Positions 16,642 to 24,625 of a stretch of 64,000 nt of DNA are shown piece by piece. This stretch comes from DASQHW01 sp038238245 (lineage in GTDB: Bacteria > Actinomycetota > Acidimicrobiia > IMCC26256 > PALSA-610): NCBI GenBank assembly GCA_038238245.1, contig JBBRXX010000013.1, positions 51,070 to 115,069 of the forward strand, in the 5' to 3' direction. The number at the start of each line of letters is the position of its first letter. Position 1 is the stretch's first letter. The position numbers were made by a program, and so were the translations under genes. The notes under the pieces are model-generated. The model did not search any database, was not told where the DNA came from, and saw nothing but the letters and a program-made list of their open reading frames with translations.

Positions 16642-17075
16642 CCGGCTGCCGGCGTGCCCGGCGGATGCATTTCGGCGTCGCGCGAGATGAACAACAACAC
16701 TTCGCACTCGAGCCCGTCGGGGTCCCGGAAGAAGACGCTGTGCGCGCCGCCGAAGTCGGTGACGAACCCGTCACTCGCCCCGCACGCCATCAACCGGCGG
16801 CGGATCTCGACGAACGCATCGCGATCGGCGGCCTGGAGCCCCATGTGGTCGATCGGGCCGTGGCCGAACATCGAGCCGCGCTTGGAGTCGGTCTTGTCGT
16901 GCAGCTCGAAGACGTTCAGCTCGGTGCGCGGCCCGATGTCGATGAACGTCAGCGTTCCCGGGCCGATGTCCTGCCGGCGTCCCGCCGGCGCGTCGAAGAT
17001 GTCCCGGTAGAAGCGCGCCAGGCGATCGGTGTCGTCGGTGAGGATCGCCACGTGGTTCACGCCGTCCAGCAACAT
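16632..17075 (-). CDS. VOC family (glyoxalase/dioxygenase-like) protein
   Basis: A 147-residue vicinal oxygen chelate protein with two beta-alpha-beta-beta-beta modules. NHVAILTDDTDRLARFY starts the first module, GPIDHMGLQAADRDAF the second, and VFFRDPDGLECEVL closes it. His8, His77 and Glu128 are candidate metal ligands. ATG 17075 overlaps the stop of the upstream luciferase-like gene by one base (TGATG), so the two are coupled. The substrate is unknown, as is usual for single-domain VOC proteins. Confidence 0.85.
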   Translation of the reverse strand: MLLDGVNHVAILTDDTDRLARFYRDIFDAPAGRRQDIGPGTLTFIDIGPRTELNVFELHDKTDSKRGSMFGHGPIDHMGLQAADRDAFVEIRRRLMACGASDGFVTDFGGAHSVFFRDPDGLECEVLLFISRDAEMHPPGTPAAGYE

Positions 17076-18178
17076 CAGGCGAACTCGGGGATCACGTGCT
17101 TGCCCAGCAACTCGATTGAATGCATGACCGTCTCGTGCGGGATCTTGTACGGGTTCAGCAGGCAGAACAACAGCTCGCAGCCTACGGCTTCGTAGCGCTT
17201 GCAGATCTCGATGCAACGGTCCGGGTCGCCGACGACACCTGCGCCGCTGTCGTAGATGTAGTCCATCGTCAGGTGGTCGAAGAAGCCCGACGCCTCGCCC
17301 TGGCGCGCCTCGCCCGCGTACTTGTATGTGCCGAGGTCCTGGCCCTGGCTCTCCATGTACTCGGCGAGCGACGCGATGTGGTGCCCGGCCGTCTTCGGGT
17401 ACCACACGAACGATTCCTCGGCGTCGGCGCGCGCCTTCTCATTCGTGTCGGCGCAGTGCACCATCGTGAACGTCGCCGCGGTGCTGTTCGTGAACTTGCC
17501 GACCGGCGCGTCGCAGTCGCCGAGGCCCTTGCGGTAGTTCGCGATGCGCTCCTCGAGCGTCTCAGGCGGCAACCCGACGGTGAACGACAGCAGACCAATG
17601 CCGCGCTTGCCGATCTCGTAATGACCCTCGAGGCTCGACGTCGCGCCCCAGATGGGTGGATGCGGCTGCTGCAACGGCTTCGGGTGGACGTGCCGGCGCG
17701 GCATCGACCAGTACTTGCCCTCGAACTCGTACTCCTCGTTGGTCCAGATGCCGACGATGTGCTCGAGCGCTTCATTCCACATCTCGCGCGTCTCTCGCGG
17801 GTCGATGCCGAAGCCCTCGATCTCGGCCCGGGTCGACGACCGGCCGGTGCCGAACTCGACGCGGCCGTCGCTCAAGAGGTCGAGCACCGCAACGCTCTCC
17901 GCGGTACGGATCGGGTGGTTGTAGGGCTTCGGCAACAGTCGCACGCCATAGCCGATGCGGATGTTCTCGGTCACGGCCGCGATGTTGCCGTAGAGCACCT
18001 CGGGGTTCGAGCAGTGCGAGTACTCGTCGAGGAAGTGATGCTCGACCGTCCAGAACGAGTGGAAGCCCATGCGGTCACCGAGCTTCACCTGCTCGATCGT
18101 GTCCTTGTACGCCTGGTGCTCCTGGCCCGGCGTCCACGGCTTCGGGACGGGGATCTCGTAGAACATCGCGAATTTCAT
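17075..18178 (-). CDS. LLM class flavin-dependent oxidoreductase
   Basis: A 367-residue bacterial luciferase-like monooxygenase with a TIM barrel. GDRMGFHSFWTVEHHFLDE near residue 33, IRIGYGVRLLPKPYNHPIR near 72 and GRVEFGTGRSST near 106 are typical of the FMN/F420-dependent group. The start is supported by TAGCTT 7 nt upstream. It is coupled to the VOC gene downstream and follows a second luciferase-like gene, so the three may form a small catabolic set. Confidence 0.9.
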   Translation of the reverse strand: MKFAMFYEIPVPKPWTPGQEHQAYKDTIEQVKLGDRMGFHSFWTVEHHFLDEYSHCSNPEVLYGNIAAVTENIRIGYGVRLLPKPYNHPIRTAESVAVLDLLSDGRVEFGTGRSSTRAEIEGFGIDPRETREMWNEALEHIVGIWTNEEYEFEGKYWSMPRRHVHPKPLQQPHPPIWGATSSLEGHYEIGKRGIGLLSFTVGLPPETLEERIANYRKGLGDCDAPVGKFTNSTAATFTMVHCADTNEKARADAEESFVWYPKTAGHHIASLAEYMESQGQDLGTYKYAGEARQGEASGFFDHLTMDYIYDSGAGVVGDPDRCIEICKRYEAVGCELLFCLLNPYKIPHETVMHSIELLGKHVIPEFA

Positions 18179-18185
18179 GCGCGTG

Positions 18186-18191
18186 AAGCTA
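18186..18191 (-). promoter_or_regulatory. Leaderless -10 (TAGCTT) for the luciferase-like gene
   Basis: On the minus strand TAGCTT is followed by 7 nt and ATG 18178. It lies in the 24-bp gap between the two luciferase-like genes, so the downstream pair could be transcribed separately. Confidence 0.6.
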
Positions 18192-18202
18192 CGGCGCGCC
18201 GC

Positions 18203-19087
18203 TCACAGCTGTGAAATCACGCGGTCGGCGAAGCGGTGGAGCGCGTCGACCTTGTCCTGCAGGGGTTGCGTGTCGGGCTCCATCGTGTACGGCGATCGGA
18301 AGCCGACGATGGCGTCGGTGACGCCGATGTCCTCGAGTCGATGGGCGCCGTCGACCGTGAAGGCGTCGAGCGAGATGACGTGGATCTCGAACGGCTCCCG
18401 CTCGCGTCCGTACTCCGCGCGCAGCTCGTGCACGCGTGCGAGCATCCTCGCGAGCTCGTCAGCGTCGCCTCCGGCATGGATCCAGCCGTCTCCCCGTAGT
18501 GCCGCGCGCCGGAGCGCCGGCGCGGCGTGACCGCCGACGAGGATCGGGATCGGTTGCGCCGGTACCGGACAGATCTTGCACCGGTCGACCTGCAACACCT
18601 CACCGTCGTACTCGAACCAGTCGCCTGCGGTGAGCCCGCGCACGACGTCGATCGTCTCGTCCATGCGCATACCGCGTCGCTCCCACGGCACCTGCATCGC
18701 GGCGAAGTCCTCGGGCCACGGGCTGATGCCCACACCAAGACGCAACCGCTCGCCGCTCATGACGGCGATGCTCGCCGCCTGCTTCGCAACGAGCACCGCC
18801 GGGCGGATCGCGAGCTTCAACACGAACGTCGTGAAGCGCACACGCGTCGTGTGCGCCGCGAGGAACGGCACGAGCGTGAACGGCTCGATGATCGGCTTGT
18901 CCTCGAGGAACGCGCGATCGCCGTCGACGGTGTACGGATACGGCGTGTCGGACACGGCAGGGAAGATCACGCTGTCGGGGACGATGAACGAGTCGTAACC
19001 GGCGTCCTCCGCGGCGCGCGCCAGGGGCGCCAGGAACGTGGGATCGCAGAACGTCTCGGCGTATGAGTACCGCATGGCGCGCATCAT
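18203..19087 (-). CDS. F420-dependent LLM class oxidoreductase
   Basis: A 294-residue luciferase-like protein that resembles the TIGR03619-type F420-dependent oxidoreductases. AEDAGYDSFIVPDSV near residue 27, LRLGVGISPWPEDFAAMQV near 115, and PIPILVGGHAAPALRRAA near 180 are family hallmarks. Two starts are possible: ATG 19087 after a GGGAG Shine-Dalgarno sequence, or ATG 19075, which has CATGAT 7 nt upstream. The neighbouring luciferase-like and VOC genes suggest a shared oxidative pathway. The substrate is unknown. Confidence 0.88.
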   Translation of the reverse strand: MMRAMRYSYAETFCDPTFLAPLARAAEDAGYDSFIVPDSVIFPAVSDTPYPYTVDGDRAFLEDKPIIEPFTLVPFLAAHTTRVRFTTFVLKLAIRPAVLVAKQAASIAVMSGERLRLGVGISPWPEDFAAMQVPWERRGMRMDETIDVVRGLTAGDWFEYDGEVLQVDRCKICPVPAQPIPILVGGHAAPALRRAALRGDGWIHAGGDADELARMLARVHELRAEYGREREPFEIHVISLDAFTVDGAHRLEDIGVTDAIVGFRSPYTMEPDTQPLQDKVDALHRFADRVISQL

Positions 19088-19182
19088 GGCGCGCTCTCCC
19101 AGGGCGAGTTCGCCATCACGTGTAGTGGTCGGAGGCGCCGGGTATCACTCACGGCAGGGCGCTGACCAGGAGAAGAAAAGTC

Positions 19183-19743
19183 ATGGCCTTCCGTAGAACG
19201 TATGCACGGCAAGATGGCGTCGACCCCGGGGACCCGGTCGTCCGGGATGTGGCGTACGACAGGATCGATGAGCGGCCGGCGGTCGCAGCGGCTCCGACGC
19301 CGTGGAGTCCGGCGCAGATCTTGGGGCTCCTGATCGGTATCGGGTTCACGGTGCTCGGCATCGCGGCCGTCGCCCGTACCGGCTTCGACACGGATCACAT
19401 CTACCGACCGCACAACATCGTGTGGCACCTGCCGCACAGCCCGCTCCTCGCGGTCAGCGAGATCGGCTTCGGTGTGCTGATGATCCTCGCGTCGGTCGTG
19501 CCCGGCGGACTCCGTGAGCTGATGGCACTGCTCGGTGCGATCTCGCTCGCGTTCGGCATCGTGATCCTCGTTGATGCCGCGCCGGACAACCTGAACAAGT
19601 GGTTCGCAGTGACGCACCGCAGCGGTTGGTTCTTCACGATCGTCGGCGCGGTCACCGTGCTCATGGCACTCGTGTCACCGGTGTTCTTCACCGGCACCCG
19701 CCGGACCCGCGTGCAGTCGCGCACCATGCGCACCACGGCATAA
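19183..19743 (+). CDS. Four-helix membrane protein (DUF4383-like)
   Basis: A 186-residue membrane protein. A polar N-terminus of about 40 residues is followed by hydrophobic segments near residues 45-63, 85-103, 110-127 and 145-163. The segment FAVTHRSGWFF resembles the DUF4383 family, whose members often carry a His-Arg-x-Gly-Trp turn. AGGAGA lies about 10 nt before ATG 19183 as a Shine-Dalgarno sequence. It is convergent with the rhamnosidase gene, and a strong bidirectional hairpin separates them. The function is unknown. Confidence 0.75.
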   Translation: MAFRRTYARQDGVDPGDPVVRDVAYDRIDERPAVAAAPTPWSPAQILGLLIGIGFTVLGIAAVARTGFDTDHIYRPHNIVWHLPHSPLLAVSEIGFGVLMILASVVPGGLRELMALLGAISLAFGIVILVDAAPDNLNKWFAVTHRSGWFFTIVGAVTVLMALVSPVFFTGTRRTRVQSRTMRTTA

Positions 19744-19765
19744 GTCCATCCGCTCTGGCGGTTGT

Positions 19766-19809
19766 CGGGCGTGTGTGAGGCTCCGAAATTCGAGCCTCAC
19801 ACACGCCCG
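19766..19809. terminator. Bidirectional terminator hairpin
   Basis: CGGGCGTGTGTGAGGCTC (19766-19783) and its exact reverse complement (19792-19809) form an 18-bp stem with an 8-nt loop. It lies between two convergent genes and overlaps the last codons of the rhamnosidase. There is no clear T-run on either strand, but the stem is long and perfect. Confidence 0.8.
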
Positions 19810-22703
19810 GAACGTCGTCCGTGGCGGCGGCGGGCGAGGGTGATCGCACCCACGACCGCGGCGACGGCTGCAAGGGCAAGCGCGCCCGCGCCGAGCGCCC
19901 CTCCTGCACCGGACGACGAAGCGCTTCGAGTGGGCCGCGTGTTTGCGAGGCGGTAATGACCCGAGCCCAGCGTGAGCTCGACCTCGCCCCCTACGACCCG
20001 GGTGGCGGTCACTCCCGGGGCACCCGTCACGGACCGCCCGTCGTCGCTGACGTCGGCCACGCGACCGGCGGCGAGATGCACGGTGGCGGTGACGTTCACG
20101 GGAACGACCACGTCGAGTGTCTCGCTTCCCGATGGGGTGCGGGTCCACGAGATCGGGATCGGGCCGCGTTCGGTGGTGATCGTGCCCGTTGCCCGCGTCA
20201 GCGACGAGTCGGGGACCCGCACGTCGACGTGGCTGGAGCCCGGCGCGGTCGTGTGCACGCCGAGGATGTCGTCCTGCAGGACCGCGAGCACCGTGGATCC
20301 CCAACCGTGTGACTCGCTGTCGCCGACCTCGCGTGCGTTCCAGCTCTCCCATGTGAACGTGGCGCCTTCCTTCAGGATCTGCGCATAGCCGGGACGGCTC
20401 GCATCGGTAAGGGAGGTGACCAATGCGTCGTTGCGGCCGGCGGCGTGCAGGGCGTCGAGCAGGACGCGGAAGTACACGACTCCCATCGCGTTGCCCAACG
20501 AGACGATGTAGTCCGCCACCGCCTTCGTCTGGGCGGACGGCACGATGCCGAAGGCGAGCGCCCACGCGTTCGCTTGTTGCGACGCGTGCGTGCTGGGTGT
20601 GCCGTTCGCCTCGAGACCGTCGACGAGCACGCCGTCAGGGCGCGTCACACGTTGGTGGATCGCTTGCACCAAGCCATCAGCGCGCGCCTCTTGTCGGGCG
20701 CGTTCGGCATCCGGACGGCCGAGCGCTTCTGCCATCGCGGCAACCCGCCGGAAGTCGACGACGGCGAGCACGTTCATCATCGTGCGCGCCGCCGTCTTCA
20801 TGTCGTAGCCGTAGCGCATCGCGGGCGGCCAGTCGACGGCGCCGTGGAGATAGTCGGAACCGCCGCCGGGCAGGTTCGCGACGAGACCCGTCTTCTTGTC
20901 GATCGCGCGCGCGACATACTCGGAGATCCGGCGCGCCACCGGATACAGCGACGCCAGCTGCTCGCGGTCGCCGGTCGTCATGTACGACTGCCAGATCCAT
21001 TCGACGAACGTCTGCGTCGCGTCGGGGATGTCTCGCCTGCCATCGCCGTTCGGATACACGGCGTTGACCCGGCCGTCGGGCCAGTAACGCGCTTGCGACC
21101 GCGCGAAGTCGCGCAGGGCCTGGCGCGTGAGCGCCCGCTCGCCGAACGCCGCCATGGTCGCCTGGGACACGTCGAACGAGTCGCCGAGGAAAGGGCCCTT
21201 CTCCCGGGTCGGCGTGTCGAGGAATTGCTCCTGGGAGTCGTAGAGCGCGGAATGACGGGCGAGGTTCCACACGGCGTTCAACGTCGGGTCCGACGAATCG
21301 AACGCGGCGGCGTGTTCGTCGGGCATCGACGCATGGCGGGCGTCGATCCGGACGTCGTCGGCGGTGAGTTGCTCGCCGCTGCCGTCGACCTCGAGGTACC
21401 GGAACGCGAGGTAGCCGAACGGCCGCAGCTGCTGGGCACCCGCGCGCTCGTCGAAGTGCCACGCCATGTCGGTGTCCTGGACGCCGCGGGTGCGCGACAC
21501 GCGGCCGTCGGGATCGAGCTCGTCGCCGCCGGTGAGGGTCACCGGCCTGCCCGGGTGCCCGTTGCGGATCCGCACGTCTGGTGTCGCCGCGATGACTGCA
21601 CCGAAATCGGCGACGAACGTGTCGTCGCGCACGCGCGTGAGGCGCACAGGCAACACCTGCGCCTCGACGATGTGCGTCGCGGCAGGGACGAGCTGCGTGA
21701 ACGGCGCGACGCCCGGTGGTCCGACGATCGATGCCGCCGCCCACGGATGGTCGTCGAATCCGGCGGTGTCCCAGCCGGTCGGGACGCGGCGCTCGTCGAT
21801 GTGCTCGACGAAGTCACCTTCGTCGTTGCGCGGACGGTCCTGGATCCACGGACCGGCACGGGTACGCCAGGTGCCGTCGGTCACGATGGTTTCCCGGGTG
21901 CCGTCCTGGTGATCGATCGTGATCTGCGCGATCAGCGCCGGGCGCGAAGCGGGACGGCCCTGGCTCGGCTGGCCCCAGTACGTGACGAAGGCGAACACGT
22001 TCGATGCGTGCGCCCGCACGTCGGCGGTGACGTCGGTCGGCTCGTAGTACTGCTCGTCGGGATACGCGTACGAGGGCCCGCGCGCGCGGCGCACGCCGTT
22101 GACAATGAGGTCGTACTGATGACCGGCTGACGCGTGGACGCGGGCGCGCACGATGGGGCTGGGCCCGACTGGCACCTCCTTGCGGAAGAGCGAGTAGTCC
22201 TCGACGGGAGATGTCTCGGCCCCCGGACGGCGAATCCACGACGCGCGCCAATCGCCGTTGTCGAGCGCGGTGTCGAAGCGCGCGACCGGTGCGAACGGGC
22301 CCGGGCGGTCGGAGCGATCCCACGTCCGCACCGTCCACCAGTAGCTGTGATCCCGTTCGAGCACGCCGCGCAACCCCGGTACGTGCACGTAGGACTGCTG
22401 GTCGGACCGCACCTCGCCCGTGCCTGCGACCTTGTGGTCGTCGCCGGCACCGGGCGCGTCGTAGACCGAGACTTCGTACGCGCGCTGGGATTCGCCCGCG
22501 TCAACGTCGTGCACCTGCCAACCGAAGCGTGGATCGCCGACGACGAACAGCGGGAAGACGTCATCGTCGACGGCGAGCGCGGTCGGCGCGCCCGGCGCGT
22601 GCGGCGCGGGGGCGGCTCCCGCGCCGTTGCCCGTCGTCATGGCCGCGACGCTCAGCATCACGGAGACGGTCACGGTGGCGATCCGCATGCTCCATCGCCG
22701 CAC
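19797..22703 (-). CDS. Secreted GH78-type alpha-L-rhamnosidase with C-terminal anchor
   Basis: A 968-residue glycosidase that should release terminal rhamnose from glycans or plant glycosides. A signal peptide spans about residues 6-30. An N-terminal fibronectin-like region (FGWQVHDVDAGESQRAYEV) is followed by the Bac_rhamnosid_N/concanavalin-like part and the (alpha/alpha)6 barrel. DTPTREKGPFLGDSFD near residue 510 holds the expected acidic catalytic residues, and FTWESWN plus SHGWGST near 785-800 the second acid. The C-terminus is a membrane helix and a basic tail without LPXTG, so the enzyme is probably held on the membrane. GTG 22703 gives only 18 bp to the divergent start at 22722; ATG 22688 is an alternative. 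Confidence 0.88.
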   Translation of the reverse strand: MRRWSMRIATVTVSVMLSVAAMTTGNGAGAAPAPHAPGAPTALAVDDDVFPLFVVGDPRFGWQVHDVDAGESQRAYEVSVYDAPGAGDDHKVAGTGEVRSDQQSYVHVPGLRGVLERDHSYWWTVRTWDRSDRPGPFAPVARFDTALDNGDWRASWIRRPGAETSPVEDYSLFRKEVPVGPSPIVRARVHASAGHQYDLIVNGVRRARGPSYAYPDEQYYEPTDVTADVRAHASNVFAFVTYWGQPSQGRPASRPALIAQITIDHQDGTRETIVTDGTWRTRAGPWIQDRPRNDEGDFVEHIDERRVPTGWDTAGFDDHPWAAASIVGPPGVAPFTQLVPAATHIVEAQVLPVRLTRVRDDTFVADFGAVIAATPDVRIRNGHPGRPVTLTGGDELDPDGRVSRTRGVQDTDMAWHFDERAGAQQLRPFGYLAFRYLEVDGSGEQLTADDVRIDARHASMPDEHAAAFDSSDPTLNAVWNLARHSALYDSQEQFLDTPTREKGPFLGDSFDVSQATMAAFGERALTRQALRDFARSQARYWPDGRVNAVYPNGDGRRDIPDATQTFVEWIWQSYMTTGDREQLASLYPVARRISEYVARAIDKKTGLVANLPGGGSDYLHGAVDWPPAMRYGYDMKTAARTMMNVLAVVDFRRVAAMAEALGRPDAERARQEARADGLVQAIHQRVTRPDGVLVDGLEANGTPSTHASQQANAWALAFGIVPSAQTKAVADYIVSLGNAMGVVYFRVLLDALHAAGRNDALVTSLTDASRPGYAQILKEGATFTWESWNAREVGDSESHGWGSTVLAVLQDDILGVHTTAPGSSHVDVRVPDSSLTRATGTITTERGPIPISWTRTPSGSETLDVVVPVNVTATVHLAAGRVADVSDDGRSVTGAPGVTATRVVGGEVELTLGSGHYRLANTRPTRSASSSGAGGALGAGALALAAVAAVVGAITLARRRHGRRSGRV

Positions 22704-22721
22704 GCGTGGCAGTCTGCCACG
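22704..22721. promoter_or_regulatory. Bidirectional leaderless promoter with a 15-bp palindrome
   Basis: Only 18 bp separate GTG 22703 (minus) and GTG 22722 (plus). The region overlaps the perfect palindrome GTGGCAGTCTGCCAC at 22706-22720. The plus strand offers CAGTCT (22710-22715) 6 nt before its start, and the minus strand CAGACT (22716-22711) 7 nt before its start. Both have A at position 2 and T at position 6 but C at position 1. With no room for leaders, both transcripts would have to start at or next to their start codons. Confidence 0.6.
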
Positions 22722-23321
22722 GTGCTGATCCAGGCCCGCTTCCGCGAACCCATCGCACGCGGCGAGGTGACGCTGACGTTCCGGCGGTGGAAGCGATGCC
22801 AGGTCGTTCCCGGAAACACGTATCGCACGGCAGCCGGTCGCATCGTTGTGGACGCGGTCGACGAGGTCGACCCAGGCGGCATCACCGATGCCGACGCCAT
22901 GCGCGCCGGGTTCTCGTCGCGTGTGGAGCTCATCGACGCGTTGCGCGGTGACCACGATCTCCCGACGCATCGCATCCGTTTGCACGCAGCCGAAGATCCC
23001 GATCCACGCGCGGAGCTCGCGGTGTCCGCGGTGACCGACGAGGAGCGCACTGCGATCGACCGTCGCCTCGAACGTCTCGACCGCGCCAGCTCGCACGGCC
23101 CGTGGACGCACACGGTGTTGCAGGCGATCGCCGCGCACCCGGGAGTGCGCGCGGCCGACCTCGCGCAGGGCTTCGGGAGAGAGACGCAGCCGTTCAAGCT
23201 CGACGTGCGCAAGCTGAAGAACCTCGGCCTCACGCTGAGCCTCGAGATCGGGTACAAGCTCTCACCCCGCGGCGAGTCCTACCTCCGCGGCCCCCGCAGC
23301 CGTCCGGGTCAGGCGTCGTAG
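22722..23321 (+). CDS. ASCH-like domain protein with C-terminal winged helix
   Basis: A 199-residue protein of uncertain role. The N-terminal half (LTFRRWKRCQVVPGNTYRT, near residues 19-36) resembles ASCH domains, a PUA-like fold that binds RNA or modified bases. The C-terminal half has the pattern of a winged helix (TVLQAIAAHPGVRAADLA, then LDVRKLKNLGLT and SPRGESYL). The combination suggests a nucleic-acid-binding or regulatory protein. GTG 22722 is chosen because the frame upstream overlaps the divergent rhamnosidase and codes for no known domain. The 3' end overlaps the convergent beta-propeller gene by 13 bp. Confidence 0.75.
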   Translation: MLIQARFREPIARGEVTLTFRRWKRCQVVPGNTYRTAAGRIVVDAVDEVDPGGITDADAMRAGFSSRVELIDALRGDHDLPTHRIRLHAAEDPDPRAELAVSAVTDEERTAIDRRLERLDRASSHGPWTHTVLQAIAAHPGVRAADLAQGFGRETQPFKLDVRKLKNLGLTLSLEIGYKLSPRGESYLRGPRSRPGQAS

Positions 23322-24511
23322 ACGAGGATCTCTCCGCTGTAGCACGCGACCCATACGCGGTGCGCGGTGGGCTCGTAGGTGATGCCGATCGGGTGGCTGC
23401 CCACCGGGAACGTCCGCACGATGCCGAGGTCCGAGGCGCGCAGGACCGACACGGTGTTCGACGAGTAGTTGACGACGTAGAGCGCCTGGCCGTCCGACGA
23501 GATCGCCATGCTGCGCGGTTGCGAGCCGGTATTGGCGCTCGCGACGACGTTCCCGGTCGCGGTGTCCACGGCGACGACGCGGTTCTCGCCGTTCAACGTG
23601 ACGAACAGCCGGGAATCGTCGGCCGAGAGCACGAGGTGTCGTGGCGAGCTCCCGATCCCGCGGAACCACGACACCGCGAACGTTCCCAGATCGACGCGGG
23701 CGATGTCGCGTGAGCCCATGACCGCGACGTACGCGACGCGCGACGACCGGTCGACCGCGATCCCACGCGGGTATCGCCCGAGGTTGATGCGCTGCACCTC
23801 GCGAAACGCGTCGTGATCGACGATGCTCAGGTCGTAGCTGCACCAGTTCGTGACCAGCACATAGCGATCGTTCGGCGTCACGGCGACGTACTTCGGGACC
23901 ATGCCGACCTGCGCGACACCGTTGATCGCGAGCGTCTTCAGGTTGACGCGGTAGACGTAGCTCGGGCTCAAACCCGACGGCCCGCCGCAGCTGTCGGATC
24001 CTTCGGGACCGAAGTTCGCGCCGTACATCGAATAGTTCGTGGCGTACATGTTGCGATGCGCGTGATCGACGGCGGCTTCCACGGGTGCGCCGCGCGACGC
24101 CCCGGGGTGGCCGGCTATGCCGAACTGCGCAAGGTCGACGCTGTCGGGGATCGTCTTCACGGGCGCGCCGTCGCGGTCGTACACGCTCATCGTGTGCCGG
24201 TACATCATGTTCTGCGCGAACACGTATCCGTTCCCCGACGCGGTCACCGACTTCGGGGAGATGGGGCCGCCGATCGTGCGCACGAGCGTCAGCACGAACG
24301 AGCGCGCGGGGTCGTGCGGGATCGTGGTGGTGGTGGTCGTCGGTCGCACGGTCGTGAACGTGACAGGGGCGTCAGTGGCCACCGTCGTCGTGTTCGCGGT
24401 GCGCGGCGAGACTCGATCATCGGTGTCGCGGACGTGTGCGATCGTCACCGCTGCGAGCACGCCCAGGGCGAGCACGAGCGCGCTTGCGGCAACGAGGCGG
24501 GGTCGTGACAC
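23309..24511 (-). CDS. Secreted YncE-like beta-propeller protein
   Basis: A 400-residue exported seven-bladed beta-propeller. Residues about 6-26 form a signal or anchor helix, a Thr-rich linker (TVRPTTTTTTIP) follows, and repeated blade motifs run to the end, for example VAVTPNDRYVLVTNW, RGIAVDRSSRVAYVAV, RHLVLSADDSRLFVTL and RSMAISSDGQALYVV. Such propellers usually bind partners or ligands outside the cytoplasm; no catalytic site is evident. GTG 24511 has CAGACT 8 nt upstream, the same variant -10 seen at the rhamnosidase promoter. Confidence 0.88.
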   Translation of the reverse strand: MSRPRLVAASALVLALGVLAAVTIAHVRDTDDRVSPRTANTTTVATDAPVTFTTVRPTTTTTTIPHDPARSFVLTLVRTIGGPISPKSVTASGNGYVFAQNMMYRHTMSVYDRDGAPVKTIPDSVDLAQFGIAGHPGASRGAPVEAAVDHAHRNMYATNYSMYGANFGPEGSDSCGGPSGLSPSYVYRVNLKTLAINGVAQVGMVPKYVAVTPNDRYVLVTNWCSYDLSIVDHDAFREVQRINLGRYPRGIAVDRSSRVAYVAVMGSRDIARVDLGTFAVSWFRGIGSSPRHLVLSADDSRLFVTLNGENRVVAVDTATGNVVASANTGSQPRSMAISSDGQALYVVNYSSNTVSVLRASDLGIVRTFPVGSHPIGITYEPTAHRVWVACYSGEILVYDA

Positions 24512-24625
24512 CGCAGATCAGTCTGGCAGCCGGGCGTGGGCTCCCGGTGATCCGGACCGAAGCGTCCCTGCGAACAAGTGCGTGCGGACGCAGCGGCGCC
24601 ACGGATGGCGAAGTGAGGGAGCCAT

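Noticed and set aside
19797..23138. Long version of the rhamnosidase frame with about 145 extra N-terminal residues
   Set aside because: The added part overlaps the ASCH/winged-helix gene on the other strand and has no signal or domain. The signal peptide begins near 22700.
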